A DNA stretch of 64,000 nt from Proteles cristata cristata (Eukaryota; Chordata; Mammalia; Carnivora; Hyaenidae). Both the position numbers and the translations under genes were made by a program. The notes beneath the pieces were generated by a model, which did no database searches, was not told where the DNA came from, and saw nothing but the letters and a program-made list of their open reading frames with translations. Where the stretch lies: contig JAESUZ010000338.1 of the NCBI GenBank assembly GCA_017311185.1, forward strand, positions 310,001 to 374,000. Direction: 5' to 3'. Positions 37,861-49,967 of this stretch are shown here, piece by piece (position 1 is the stretch's first letter; every line of letters starts with the position of its first letter).

Positions 37861-38121
37861 TGGTGTGGTTTCCTCTAACATTTTTACTCCCATTTCCAAA
37901 TTTTTCCTCACTATTTTTAAATGTTTACTTTTCCACTCCAGAGACTCTCAGTTAGGATGCGGATGCTGAAGCATCCCAAGTTGGGTTGATGGAAGACTCA
38001 AAATCACATACATTCTTTGGAGTTTCTGATATTATTTTTAGGTATAATTCTTTGAAGTACTCTTGAAAACTTTTGATGTGCAAAGGTCTGTTACCTCTTT
38101 CTTGAGCAAATTAAAATTTTT

Positions 38122-38332
38122 TAATTGTTTTATTTATTTCTAGGAGAGAGAGACAGAGACAGCGTGAGCAAAGGAGGGTCAGAGAGAGAGGGAGTCACAG
38201 ACGGAAACAGGCTCCAGACTCTGAGCTGGCAGTCAGCACAGAGCCCGACGCGGGGCTCGAACCCACGAACCGCGAGATCATGACCTAAGCGAAAGTCGGA
38301 CGCTTAACCGACTAAGCCACCCAGGCGCCCCT
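38122..38332 (-). mobile_element. Young felid CAN-SINE, CTTAG subfamily, minus strand
   Basis: In reverse the head is GGGGCGCCTGGGTGGCTTAG and the B box is intact. Target duplication of 17 bp with one mismatch (AGCAAATTAAAATTTTT from 38105; AGTAAATTAAAATTTTT from 38333). Confidence 0.95.
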
Positions 38333-38349
38333 AGTAAATTAAAATTTTT

Positions 38350-39232
38350 AACAATATAAATTACATACTTTAATATTTAATAGGAAAGCAGTATTCCAAG
38401 TTTTTCTAATATTTTGAAAATACAGCCACTATCAATGAAAATATACATTGATAGCAAACGGATATAAAGAGTTTTCTGTTTTTTAAAAAAATAGGTTGCT
38501 AGTAGTTAATTAAATTAGTTAATTCCTAATCTAACATTTATTGATTCTATATTAGAATTTCATTGAGTTTTCTTATTGTCTTACTTTTATCAAATTAATT
38601 TCTTTTTATCACTGTTGATCATGACACTTAGCAGGGGGTGTATTTAATGTGTCTGCTTGTAAGTATAAAGTAGCCCCTGGGATGGTGAGGGTACAAGAGT
38701 TCTGAGAGAGGTAAAAGTAATTTAATAAATGTACATCTTATATTTAGAATTCATGTAAAGTTTCACTATATAAAATACAGAAATGCAAACTCAAAAAACT
38801 TTATCGTAGTTGCTGAGAGGTATAAACAGAAGATTCTGTGATTTGTAATTGGACCTTTTTGTCTAGGGCAATGAAATAAAAAATTGGTTCTGTTTATCAA
38901 AGGGATGCATCAACTTCACCTTTGAGAAGCATTTAAAGCAAAAAAAAAAAGTCTTATTAATATATTTTAGACCATTATCATAACCATACATGTACATATA
39001 TTCTATATAACATACAGATGAAGAAATCTAGAAATTAAAAGAATGATGAGTTTCAGAGTACTGCATTATACCAAATTCGTTATAATTTTCATCATGATAA
39101 GTGCACTGACTGTAAAACAGATAGATATTTTCAATATGCTTAACCAAAATTTTGTAACATCAATAATAAATAAACATGTTTCACACATATAAACTCAATT
39201 AATACAAATATTACCTCTACTATTGATATATT
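38350..39232. other. Unique AT-rich DNA, nothing seen
   Basis: No recognised repeat or gene. Confidence 0.5.
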
Positions 39233-39248
39233 TAAATTGGAAACAAGA

Positions 39249-39289
39249 TATGGAAACTAACTTGACAATATACTATTTGTAAAAAAAAA
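39249..39289 (+). mobile_element. Very short (41-bp) L1 3'-tail insertion
   Basis: TATGGAAACTAACTTGACAA TATACTATTTGT plus an A9 tail matches the extreme 3' end of carnivore L1. It is flanked by a perfect 16-bp duplication TAAATTGGAAACAAGA (39233-39248 and 39290-39305). A related L1 end occurs at 61292-61342. This is a severely 5'-truncated target-primed insertion. Confidence 0.88.
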
Positions 39290-39305
39290 TAAATTGGAAA
39301 CAAGA

Positions 39306-39884
39306 AGCAAAAGTCAGATTAAAACTGAAATTTACAAAATATACAGTTGAATCATCTACTATGTTTCTCAGTTGAAATGTAGATTCAAAAGACTAAAACA
39401 TCAAGAAAAATTTGGTGTTTTAAAGAATATAGTACAATTAAACTAAAGTAAAATTATCTCAGCGTATGTTTTTAGTTCACCTCTCTTCATATCGCTGTTT
39501 CTCATAGTGGGTGCCTCCCTATGTCTGAGTACTACATCAGATGATATTTTATTTCTTTTCTTTAGGTTTGGATATCTGGTTTTTATTTGTTTTTAATAAC
39601 TGTTATTTCATCACTTGATTTTTCGTTCACACATGCATACTATCCAGGTTACACATGACACCAAGGCAAAGTGTTAAAATAAGATGTAAGTTTATAATGG
39701 TTTTTAAGGGAGAAAATAACTTTTTTTTTTAAATTCCATTGCTGTGTTATGATATTCAATGGAAATAATTCTAACTATATTTTATAGTCTAATTGTTTAA
39801 AAATATTTGAATTCATCACTAAAGACTGATATATAACTTTTACAAAAGGTTATTTATGTCCTACATTTAACTTTTTTGTGTGTG
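39306..39884. other. Unique AT-rich DNA, nothing seen
   Basis: No recognised repeat or gene. Confidence 0.5.
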
Positions 39885-40081
39885 TTTTTTTAATGTTTGT
39901 TCATTTGTGAGAGACAGAGAGATAAAGTGCAAGGTGGGGGAGGGGCCAAGAGAGGGAGATACCAGGCTCCAGGTTCCTAGCTGTCAGCACAAAGCCTGAA
40001 GCCAGGCTGGAGCCCACAAACCATGAGATCATGACCTGAGCTGAAGTCAGATGCTTAACAGACTGAGCCACCCAGGTGCCC
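39885..40081 (-). mobile_element. Felid CAN-SINE, older, minus strand
   Basis: In reverse: GGGCACCTGGGTGGCTCAGT head, CAGGCTTTGTGCTGACAGCT, and a shortened CT middle. Weak duplication (CCTACATTTA against CCTTACATTT). Confidence 0.92.
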
Positions 40082-40444
40082 ACAAGTGCCTTACATTTTA
40101 AAATACTAAGTTAAAAAAGTAGAATAAAAAATTGTATTCTCATTAGAAGGAACCACATATACAGAATACAAGTACATAGAGCGAGGAATGAAGGCACATG
40201 AGAATAAGCAAACAATTAAGTTACCAAAATAATGGAAAATGAATGAATTTTCCTGTCATTTTTATGACTTCTTTCTGCATTATTGTTATCTGTAAAATAA
40301 CAAAAATTTCTGAAAAATACTTTTGTAAATAAAGGCCCATAAGAGGTAGGATTTGGATTTTTGCTTCTGTAACCTTTCTGATTACACTTTCAAATATAGT
40401 ATTTACAGTACTTGCACGACTGTAAATAGTGCACACTTGCATGT

Positions 40445-40485
<41 letters not shown>

Positions 40486-40704
40486 CACTAAACATAACCA
40501 TGACTCACATCAGAAGAAACCACTGCAAGTAATAGTTACCATGTATACAGACACACAAAGAATTTTGAAAACAACAAAATAACAACAACATCAAATTGTT
40601 AATTCAGATACTCATTATGTCTCTTTTATGGTCCAGATGTATTTTGGGCTGATGCATACCTAATTAAACCTATAACAGACTTAATTAAGACCATTTCAAT
40701 TCAT
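40082..40704. other. Unique AT-rich DNA, nothing seen except the (CA)n
   Basis: No recognised gene. Confidence 0.5.
40446..40482. repeat. (CA)18 microsatellite
   Basis: Uninterrupted CA run. Minus-strand frames give poly-Cys-Val artefacts. Confidence 0.95.
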
Positions 40705-40721
40705 TCCATGCTCCTTATTTC

Positions 40722-40961
40722 TTTTTTTTTTTTTTTTTTAAAGAGTTTTTTAATGTTTTATTTATTTCTAGGAGAGAGAGAGAGACAGAGTGAGCAGGGG
40801 AGGGTCAGAGAGAGAAGGAGATACAGACTCTGAAACAGGCTCCAGGCTCTGAGCTAGCGGTCAGCACAGAGCCCGACGCGGGGCTCGAACCCACGAATCG
40901 TGAGGTCATGACCTAAGCGAAAGTCGGACGCTTAACCGACTGAGCCACCCAGGCGCCCCAA
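40722..40961 (-). mobile_element. Young felid CAN-SINE, minus strand
   Basis: In reverse the head is GGGGCGCCTGGGTGGCTCAG, with CTTTCGCTTAGGTCATGACC inside, so it combines the CTCAG head with young-subfamily marks. Perfect 17-bp target duplication TCCATGCTCCTTATTTC (40705-40721 and 40962-40978). Confidence 0.97.
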
Positions 40962-40978
40962 TCCATGCTCCTTATTTC

Positions 40979-41404
40979 ACATTTGTCCATTGGATCAAAA
41001 TAATAGTTAAGTGGCACTTTTGTACTGACACCAAAGATATCTGTGCATTTATGTATATATTCCCATGTAAGTAGTGAATGTGTTGCACAGTTCTGTGTTT
41101 CTGGAAACTGCTATGTGGGTATCATGTGCAAACACTGATTACTATCAAATATTTTAATATTTAAATATCACATAAATAATACAACCAATAATATTTATAA
41201 AATATTTTAACATTTATATAAATATCACGTAACTAATACAACCAAGGCAAAAGTAATATAAATAATATAGGCCTGTTTCTTGATTAAAAAAAGTTATTTC
41301 TCTTACTCCTGTAAGCTTTCTTACCCTAATAAACATGTTTATTTTATGTATAATGTTATTTTTTGTCACAGTAGTTCACTCTATGTTATGCTAAGTCAAA
41401 TATC
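40979..41404. other. Unique AT-rich DNA, nothing seen
   Basis: An internal near-repeat (AAATATTTTAATATTTAAATA and AAATATTTTAACATTTATATA, about 50 bases apart, 41140-41240) suggests a small local duplication. Confidence 0.45.
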
Positions 41405-41419
41405 AAGAATGTAACTTTA

Positions 41420-41661
41420 GGGGCACCTGGGTGGCTCAGTCGGTTAAGCGTCCGACTTTCGCTTAGGTCATGATCTCGCGGTTCGTGGGTTCGAGCCCCG
41501 CATCAGGCTCTGTGCTGACTGCCAGCTCGGAGCCTGGAGCCTGTTTCAGTCTGTGACTCCCTCTCTCTCTGACCCTCCCCTGCTCACGCTGTCTCTATCT
41601 CTCTCTCCTAGAAATAAAAAAAAACATTCAAAAAAAATAAAAAAATAAAAAATAAAAAAAA
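41420..41661 (+). mobile_element. Young felid CAN-SINE with long A-rich tail
   Basis: GGGGCACCTGGGTGGCTCAG head, CTTTCGCTTAGG and GACTGCCAGCTCGGAGCC marks, and an AAAAAATA-type tail of about 50 bases. Perfect target duplication AAGAATGTAACTTTA (41405-41419 and 41662-41676). Confidence 0.97.
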
Positions 41662-41676
41662 AAGAATGTAACTTTA

Positions 41677-42481
41677 AATACAACCTGTTTCACAATGTCA
41701 GATTCCACTTTACACCTAAAAGTTTGCTCATGACAAACTTTTATCGAGGAGAAAAACCCCATCAGTAGTAATGCATTTTATAAGGATTTATCTATTTATC
41801 TCTTCTCATGATTTTCATTTCTTCAAAGTAATGTGTATACTTCCTATATCCCAAAGGACATTCTTCAGAGATAGAAACAGGATGTTACTATATAGTGAAA
41901 TATTTCAGAATGCATTTCAGGCATTTACAAACTTAACGACAGAGAGAAAAGTGATCATACAGTCACTGATATCAAGCTGTACCCATTCATTATTACATAC
42001 GCATGTACAACAACCTCGGCTAACCTCATAGCTCACGGCATTCATTTTAGATGAAAAGGTGTCACCTGCAGAATTGTGGGTTTCATTTGGCGTATCACAG
42101 ATTGTAAAAACACAGATACGTTACGACATTTCCTCAATTCTCAGATACCAGTATTTCTTCGCATTTTAATATTTCCTAAATTTGGATGCATCCTACAATG
42201 GATTTCAAAAGAATCCTGCCAGACTTTTCTGCCCCCTCTCCAGGAAAGCTGATGTTAAATCGATGGGCCTTTCACAGATATTGACATCTTAGAAACGAGA
42301 AGACAAGAAAAGCTGAGCTCTCATAATGGCTGACACCAGCAACGGTGCCGTGCACTGTATTATTTCTACTAGTACTAATTATTTTCTTTTCTTGAAGGTG
42401 CCCATTTTAAGGATAGTTCAGACATTTCCAACATAGGTTTAGAATAATTCATTATTTCATTAAGAATCATCTTTTTAAACT
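41677..42481. other. Unique DNA, nothing seen
   Basis: No recognised repeat or gene. Confidence 0.5.
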
Positions 42482-42492
42482 CTACCTCTTTT

Positions 42493-42708
42493 TTTCTTTA
42501 AAAAATTTTTTATTGTTTGTTCATTTCTGAGAGAGAAAAAGAGAAAGGGCCCAAGAGGGGAGAAGGCAGAGAGGGAGACAGAGAATCTGAAACAGGCTCC
42601 AGGCTTCCAGCTGTCAGCACAGAGCCTGCCGTGGGGCTTGAACCCATGAACCACGAGATGATGACCTGAGCTGAATTTGGACAGCTGAATGAGCTACCCA
42701 GGTGCCCC
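42493..42708 (-). mobile_element. Felid CAN-SINE, older, minus strand
   Basis: In reverse: GGGGCACCTGGGTAGCTCAT. Target duplication CTACCTCTTTT (42482-42492 and 42715-42725, allowing for a few extra bases at the head). Confidence 0.92.
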
Positions 42709-42814
42709 AAAGCCCTACCTCTTTTCTGAACTATAACTAATGAAAGGTTATCAAAATAATGACCTTCCAAAGCAAATATTTTCTTCCTGCAAAGTATTTA
42801 GATAAGAATAAGTT

Positions 42815-42980
42815 TTGTACCCACTACTGGGTATTTAGCCAAGGAAAATGAAAACACTAATTGGAAAAGATATAGGTGCCCCCATGTTTACTGCAGGATT
42901 ATTTACAATAGTCAAGACGTGGAAGCATCATGTCCTAAATAGATAGATGTCCATCAACAGATGAATGGATAAGGAAAATG

Positions 42981-43026
<46 letters not shown>

Positions 43027-43470
43027 GCTGGAATATTACCTAGCCATAATAAAAATGAGTTGTTCTCCCTGAAACAACATGGAAGGACCTAGAGTGTATT
43101 ATGCTAAGTGAAGTAAGTCAGACCGAAAAAGACAAAAAATGTTTGATTCCGCTCATAAATTGAACCTAAAAACATGAATAAACAGAAAGCACAACAGAAC
43201 TATAAAAACAGAGAAACAGATGGTTGCCGGGGGGGAGGGGGAGTTGGGCAAAATGGGTAAAGGGGAGAAGGATAAGCCTCCAATTACAGAGTGGTAAGTC
43301 AAAAGGAGACCATAAGGAACATACTCAATGATACTGTACCAGAGATGTAAAGGGACAGAGGGTAGCTATACTTGTGAAAACAGCAGAATGTATAAACTTG
43401 TCTAGGCTGTACACGTGAATCCAATGTAACATTGTCTACCAACTTTACTCAAATTTAAAATCAATCAATC
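42815..43470 (+). mobile_element. 5'-truncated L1: end of ORF2 plus 3' UTR (pseudogene)
   Basis: CCCACTACTGGGTATTTAGC, TCCATCAACAGATGAATGGA, GGAATATTACCTAGCCATAA and ATTATGCTAAGTGAAGTAAG are hallmark motifs of the L1 ORF2 3' end. The 3' UTR follows with AGAAACAGATGGTTGCCGGG and ends in a GTACACGTGAATCCAATGTAA-type terminus. The ORF2 remnant is interrupted by stops and by a (CA)n expansion. It is non-functional. Confidence 0.88.
42982..43024. repeat. (CA)21 microsatellite inside the L1 fragment
   Basis: Lies at a position where mammalian L1s often carry an expandable CA/TA tract, between GGAAAATGT and CCGCTGGAATATTA. Confidence 0.95.
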
Positions 43471-43655
43471 AATAACCAAAAGAAAGAGAACCTAAAGTGC
43501 AACTGAAAAACATGGAAAATATGCATAGTTGAGTTATATGTGACACCACGTATCACTTTTTAAAAAGTAAACCAACCAAAACGTCACTGAATTGGCTGTA
43601 ATCTTATTCACGAACTGTTACTAAAACAGTTGTTCATTTAAAACGCGTCACTCTT

Positions 43656-43892
43656 GGGGCGCCTGGGTGGCTTAGTCGGTTACGCGTCAGACTTTCGCTT
43701 AGGTCATGATCTCGCGGTTCGTGGGTTCGAGCCCCGCGTCGGGCTCTGTGCTGACTGCCGGCTCAGAGCCTGGAGGCCTGTTTCAGTCTGTGACTCCCTC
43801 TCTCTCTGACCCTCCCCTGCTCACGCTGTCTCTCTCTCTCTCCTAAAAATAAATAAAACATTAAAAAAAATAAAAATAAAAAAAATAAAAAA
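43656..43892 (+). mobile_element. Young felid CAN-SINE, CTTAG subfamily
   Basis: GGGGCGCCTGGGTGGCTTAG head, intact B box and a long AAAAATA tail. Perfect 17-bp target duplication TAAAACGCGTCACTCTT (43639-43655 and 43893-43909), with both CpGs in the ACGCGT core kept on each side, which points to a recent insertion. Confidence 0.98.
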
Positions 43893-44159
43893 TAAAACGC
43901 GTCACTCTTTATTTCCATTTAAGGTGTTACTTAAAATGCATCAACATGGCTAACCAATAATTTGAATGGGCTGCTTGTGGTGGATCACAGGGAATTTGTT
44001 AAGTTCATGCCACCAAAAGTAGACTCTTGTTCTTATCAAACGCAGTTTCTTTTTTCTGTGTGAGCATGAGAAGCACGTGGGCAGAAGGTCTCCTCAGGGA
44101 GCCAGTTTTTCTCTGTGCTATGATGAATTTGCAAATTTGAAACATCAAAACTAACCTAA

Positions 44160-44387
44160 GGGGCACCTGGGTGGCTCAGTCGATTAAGCATCTGACTTCG
44201 GCTCAGGTCATGATCTCACAGCTCGTGAATCTGAGCCCCACATCGGGCTCTGTGCTGACAGCTCAGAGCCTGGAGCCTGCTTAGGGTTCGGTGTCTCCCT
44301 CTCTCTCTGCCCCTCCCCTGCTTGCGCTCTCGTTCTCTCCCTCTCTCTCTCTCTCTCTCAAAAATAAACATTAAAAAGGTTTTTAGA
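44160..44387 (+). mobile_element. Felid CAN-SINE
   Basis: GGGGCACCTGGGTGGCTCAG head, ACTTCGGCTCAGG and CTGACAGCTCAGAGCCTGG. Imperfect duplication (ACTAACCTAA against AGTAACTTAA). Confidence 0.94.
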
Positions 44388-44950
44388 AAAGTAACTTAAA
44401 ATTTCATAAAATTAATAGCAGAGTTTTAAGACACTACTTTGAAATGTTCCATGGCACATATTCAGTAAACATAACTATTACTTTTCAAATTTTTGGTACA
44501 GTAAAATCATTGTACTGTACTCTATCCCAGTCTCCCTCTCGCTCTAATTGTTGTGGAAATGCACATAGCAAAATCCTGCTTCTCACCAGCACATTTTTGG
44601 TACTTTTACCATAGTTACATTCCAAAGAACAGCTGTGTGAGGTCACAGTTGAACCTTCAAATTCAGGGAAAATTTCTGCTTCCCTTTCTGCCATGGGCAG
44701 AAACTGAATGGTAACTTCTGTTGTGAATATATTTTATCATTCCTCTTTCTGTCGCAGTAGAGAAACACAACATGTCAGAGATGGAAATAAAAACTAGCTT
44801 TTCAGTCTCTACATCCTACAGGCTGACTTACATTTTTCTCTTTCCATAAATTCTAGCACTTTCTGGAAGATATGAGAATAATTCTTTTGTGCAAGAAACT
44901 ATTAAAAACCATGTCCCAAAATGTGTAAAAAGTACTTAGGTATCATTTTC
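44388..44950. other. Unique DNA, nothing seen
   Basis: No recognised repeat or gene. Confidence 0.5.
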
Positions 44951-44965
44951 AAAAGAGTTCACACA

Positions 44966-45194
44966 GGGGCGCCTGGGTGGCTTAGTCGGTTAAGCATCCG
45001 ACTTTCGATCAGGTCATGATCTCGCGGTTCGTGGGTTCGAGCGCCGCGTCCGGCTCTGTGCTGACTGCCAGCTCAGAGCCTGGAGCCTGTTTCAGTCTGT
45101 GACTCCCTCTCTCTCTGACCCTCCCCTGCTCACGCTGTCTCTCTCTCTCTCCTAGAAATAAATAAAACATTAAAAAAAAAAAATTAAAAAAAAA
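44966..45194 (+). mobile_element. Young felid CAN-SINE, CTTAG subfamily
   Basis: GGGGCGCCTGGGTGGCTTAG head and a TCTCCTAGAAATAAATAAAA tail. Perfect target duplication AAAAGAGTTCACACA (44951-44965 and 45195-45209). One change in the B-box region (GAGCGCCGCGTC). Confidence 0.97.
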
Positions 45195-45354
45195 AAAAGA
45201 GTTCACACAATCTATCTAAGGATTGTGCAGTGGAAATAAATGGCATAATATGAATCTTACTTACTTGAATGGGAGTAAAATGGAAGCCACGTTAAACTTA
45301 GAAAGAAATGATCCCATTGCAAAAAATAGAGACTAGTAATAGAAAAAGCATTCT

Positions 45355-45416
45355 AAAACAATAATAAAACAAAATAAAATAATAAAATAAGTAAAATGAA
45401 ATAAAATAAAATAACA
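45355..45416. repeat. (AAAAT)n A-rich low-complexity repeat
   Basis: AATAAAACAAAATAAAATAA-type units. Confidence 0.9.
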
Positions 45417-48400
45417 AAGCAAAGTAGTGATGGCGGGGAAAATGGAATATTATAAGGGAACAAAGCAAATGATATTTGTATTTGCAAAACCAATAATGGG
45501 GCAAATCCCGTGGACTAATAGTTTAGTTTTATAATCAACACAAATTTGTTCAAAGCTATCATATTCAAATTATGCTCTAGATGACTAGTTGCTTACAATG
45601 GAATATAAGCCATAGTTCTATTCTCTGGTATTTACTCTCTTGGGAAGGTAAAGAAAAGCATTATATGTACACAGGTAAGTCCAATATGAAGCACTTTCTA
45701 GAGATTAAGTTTTTAATCCATCATATTTGTTTATGTTGGAAACAAACACAAACTCGGCTAAAAACAATCTTCATAATTACACTAGGTCTCCATAATTCTC
45801 CCACATACAACAAATTTTCCTCAACTAAGTTAATCCTCACTGTTTTCCTTTCAATACTTCTGAAATCCTTCATTTTTTCCTGGCCTGTTTCAAACCCTGA
45901 ATAAAATAATGCTCTTCAGGAGCTGGGCCATTGGCTTCAATATACTGTCAACACCACCAAAACTGTCCACAATGCCTTGGAACTCCATAATCTGAAGTCC
46001 ATAACGTCTTCCTGTGGAGTGTTTATACATCTTCTTGTGAAACTAACCCTTGATATACGAATTAAATTTATGTGTATCAGCCATTGTTAAATTCATCACA
46101 TACCCTGCTTTTATTTTATCCGATTCCTATCTTTCAGTAAGTTATAGATGACAGGCAATTTCAATAGCAACCAAATAATGACTTCCACATTTTTAACTAT
46201 TACTAACAGCACAGACCCAGTACGATTTGGACCTTGTAGGATTGGAAACAACGAGACAAATATGTAATACGATCATTTCAGAAGTAACAGGGAATGAAAC
46301 AAAGCCACAGGGTCGTGATGGGGGGTGGGGGGGTTTCCAGCGCCATGTGTAGGAACCCGAGAAGTGAGTCAAAAAGCAAAGTACCACCACAGGGACTGAG
46401 ATCTTGCGCGATGGTAAGGAAAATCTACCGACCAGGAAAACAAACCACAGGGCCACCTTTCAAGCACAAGTAGAAGTACTTGCTGCTCTGTCCTCACACA
46501 GGCAGGGAATGGCGCTTCCAGCCAGTCTAAAGAGGGGTCGCAGTGGAAGGGAAGAAACTGCCGGGAAGAGAATCTGGTGCTTTTGTTTCCTTGCAGCCAT
46601 GGGCAATGGGGGAAGGGAGGTGGCCAGGGAACGAAGGCATTTCAAGTGATAGCGCTCTTGATCAGTGTCTTTATTGGACTGTATCAGGAGTAACTTTACA
46701 GATACACGTAAATCAGAGGACACCAGGGAGCCCTAGTTCACCAGGCTTGTTGAGAGCTCCCGGGGTGCCATGCTGTGCCGTATTTGCTCCGACTCCGACT
46801 GCGTCCATCTGACAGAGAGATTTATTTCCTGAAGGCTGACAGAGTGCCCTGCGATATCTGACGATCCCTGGGGAGGCGGTGCCAGGAGCTCCAGGAGGAA
46901 GTTCTCTGAACTCTCTGAAGCTCCAAGTCTTGCTTTTACTTAAAAATGACTATTTCGGTACTTTGAAAGATCTAAGTGGCTCATGCTCTCATCTTCTAGA
47001 AATTCAAGCCACTCCTCTTTCCCTTTAAGCATAAAACTTCCCTCATAGCTGTGTTCCTTATGTCTTTTTCACCTGCGGTTTTTCTTTTGTGTTAGAATCT
47101 GTCACACAGAAATAAAGCTAATGTCAAACCTAGGCAGTCCCAGGCAGGACTGTAATTCTATAGTGATCTTCCAGTGCGGTTTGAATGACCTCCTGAAAAT
47201 CTGGACTAGACTGCTTCGGGCAACGAATTCTTAGTCATATGGCTTACATAAAGATATGATAAAACATCCACAAGAATTATCTTGCCCGTCCCTTAATTAT
47301 TAACAGATTGATGTGATCTCTTAAATCATTTTAAAACTATAATGCACTTAACAACATAGTTCTGTTTGTTTGTTTTTTTTTCAAAATGAACCTAATTGTA
47401 CTGCATGATACACCCAAATTTTATTGGCCATTACTCTAGTGGCATTAGAAAGTCCTGGTCATACTACTTCACTGAGAAGGCTTTTATGCAAATCACTTGC
47501 AGGTTTTATTATTATTTTCAAATTTTCAAATTTCTCTAGAAATACAGTTGATAATAAAACCAGGAGGGGACGTCATCTTTCCTAGTCATTTTTAACTATG
47601 ATATTTTATTGTTATAATGATTACATTAAAATGTCTTTTGATTGCATTAAAATTGCATTTTAAAGAGGTTTGTATTCTTTTATGAAAGAAAATTAATAGC
47701 ACAGAGATATTTTAGGGCTTTAAGCAGGAACATAAAATTTGGGGTGTAAAATATTATTTACAGAGTCTCCTATGTGCTGTATCTTACCGAGTGAGGCTGC
47801 GGGGCCCAGAGGCCACTGGAGAATGCCCTGCACCGTGCTGGATTTGACGATGCAAACCTAGATTTCCACCCTGGTCTAAAGATGAGACATTTTCTTTCTC
47901 CTTCCAATATTTCATCTACAAAAAGAGGCCTATGTTTTCTAAGTTTAAAACTACACGATCATCTATTTCCAACATGTCATTAGTGTCGGGTAGACGGATG
48001 CCCCGTCCTGAAGTTTACAAGACAGAGAAGCAAAAGTAAGAGAAGTCCTACTCCAGACAGAAGCTGCTGACGCCGGTCAAATCCACGGAACCGGGATTCC
48101 TGGGCTTGGTCTGCTCTTTCCCGTGTTCGCATGTGATTTCAGTTTCTTTCAGATGAGTTCTGCCCAGAATTGGCTTGTATTTGATGTTTCTATTCTGAAC
48201 CACAGATTACAAAAGTCATTCTGATGATGTTTTACCATTAGTTTTTTCATATGCATATAAAATGCAACCATTTACAGACAAAAGACACACATATTCATTC
48301 ATTTTTGATGGAAATAATGAAGTAGGCCTCTCTCCGTGCCCCCCCTCTCTCGTTTGGAGTGTTCTGCCAGCCAATTCAGAGATTACATTTTGGAGATTGC

Positions 48401-49256
48401 TCTTCAGTCAATAATACTTTTACTCTCATCCACCATCCAGGGAGATTTTGACTTATGTGACAGCGGGTCACAGAATCATGACAAAAATCTTCAGTAGTGC
48501 CTATTGTCTCATGGTAGAGAGAAGGTTTCTATTCAGGAAGGAAGGAAGGGAAGGAGGGAGGGAGGGACGGACGATGACACTGAGTAGACAAGAAGAAAGG
48601 GATCAGTTATCCTGTGACCAGAAATAGTAGAGTTTGACACTGAAAGTGATTCATATACAAGTAAGATGAAGACCCCATTTTAGTGTCCTGTGTATCACTA
48701 TTTCTTAATCAGTTATAGCCTTGATTCTCTTTGAGAATATTATACAAGGGTATGAGTCCATGTCCTAAAATGAAAATCGTCTTGAACTTCAAGTTTTTGC
48801 TTCCGTATTTTTATTACATTTAGAAAGCTACTTCCTCACATGGACACAATTCATAATATAATCTTCATAAACCATCATGTCTTTCTCCTTTCGGGTTTTG
48901 ATGAAAGTATTTGCTTCTTCCTAAAAGACAATGGTTCTAAACTGTCCAAGGAGGTAAAACAAACAAAAAGCCCTACATATTTTATTTCAACAAAGGTAGA
49001 TTTCTGTGAGATTTTCCTGAAAAAGAAGCTAAAATGTTTACATCGTCTACTTAGTCTTGATAATACATATGCCATCCCTGTTATTCATACATTTAATACT
49101 TTTTATTCCAAAAGTACATATCTACATAACTGTTTCCCCTAATTTCACTCCCCACCTTTATTAAGGTTTTGGTATATCCTGAAAATTTGTCCCTAAGAAC
49201 TGAAAACCTACATGAGCACAATTACACACAGTTATATTTGGTGTCTGTTTTTTGTT
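45417..49256. other. Long unique stretch (about 3.8 kb), no gene called
   Basis: GC is locally raised at 46190-46900 and 47780-48130, with a G-rich run (46320-46333) and open frames of 81-107 codons on both strands. I recognise no protein, splice-site pattern or repeat. A (GGAA)n tract is listed separately. Confidence 0.45.
48536..48573. repeat. (GGAA)n/(GGGA)n purine microsatellite
   Basis: GGAAGGAAGGAAGGG followed by GAGGGAGGGAGGGACGG. Purine-rich on one strand. Confidence 0.92.
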
Positions 49257-49260
49257 TAAT

Positions 49261-49464
49261 ATATTTTTTAAATGTTAACATTTATTTATTTTTGAGAGAG
49301 AGAGAGAGAGAGACACAGCACGAGCCAGTGAGAGGCAGGGAGGGAGGGAGATACAGAATCCAAAGCAGGCTCCAGGCTTTGAGCTGTCAGCATAGAGTCT
49401 AATGCAGGGCTTGAATTCACAAACTGTGATCATGACCTTGACCGACTGAGCCACCCAGGTGCCC
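49261..49464 (-). mobile_element. Felid CAN-SINE, older, minus strand
   Basis: In reverse: GGGCACCTGGGTGGCTCAGT, with an internal gap before CAAGGTCATGATCACAG. The tail is a T-rich tract at the left. Confidence 0.92.
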
Positions 49465-49479
49465 TGTTTAACTTTTTTA

Positions 49480-49562
49480 ACATAATCTCCATACCCAACA
49501 TGGAGCTCAAGCTCATGACCTTGAGATTACGAGCCGCATATTCTACCGATGGAGCCAGCCAG
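49480..49562 (-). mobile_element. Older carnivore tRNA-SINE (short SINEC type), minus strand
   Basis: In reverse: GGCTGGCTCCATCGGTAGAA, CTCAAGGTCATGAGCTTGAG and GGGTATGGAGATTATG. The felid SINE at 49261-49464 sits beside or within its tail. Confidence 0.78.
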
Positions 49563-49598
49563 TTATTCCTATGGTTAGTGTTTTAAAATAAAACTGGA

Positions 49599-49824
49599 AT
49601 AGAGGCTCCTGGGCGGCTGGGTCGGTTAAGTGTCCGACTTCAACTCAGGTCATGATCTCACAGTTCATGGGCTCGAGCCCTGCATCGAGCTCTGAGCTGA
49701 CAGCTAATTGGGAGCCTGGAGCCTATCTTCGAATTCTGTGCCTCCCTCTCTCTCTGATCCTCCTCTGCTCATGCTGTCTCTATCTCTCTCTCAAAAATAA
49801 GTAAAAACATTAAAAAAATTTTTA
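49599..49824 (+). mobile_element. Felid CAN-SINE
   Basis: Head GAGGCTCCTGGGCGGCTGGG and AAAAATAAGTAAAAACATTA tail. Perfect target duplication AAAATAAAACTGGA (49585-49598 and 49825-49838). Confidence 0.95.
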
Positions 49825-49967
49825 AAAATAAAACTGGACTCTTCTTCTTCAGCAATACTGTAACGTCATTTTGTTAACAATATCATCTGATCATTTTTGA
49901 CTTTTCATGGTGATAGGTAAGAGAACAAACTGACTATAAAATCAAGGTAATTAAAAACAGAAACAAA

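Larger units (their letters stand above)
36646..38104. other. Unique AT-rich DNA with microsatellites
   Basis: Apart from the tetranucleotide repeats listed separately, nothing is recognised. Confidence 0.5.

Noticed and set aside
42815..43470. Functional L1 ORF2
   Set aside because: Only the 3' end of ORF2 remains; stops and a CA expansion break it.
46320..46333. G-quadruplex
   Set aside because: Only two long G-runs (5-6 and 7 G) with one T between; not a clear four-tract motif, though slippage within runs is possible.
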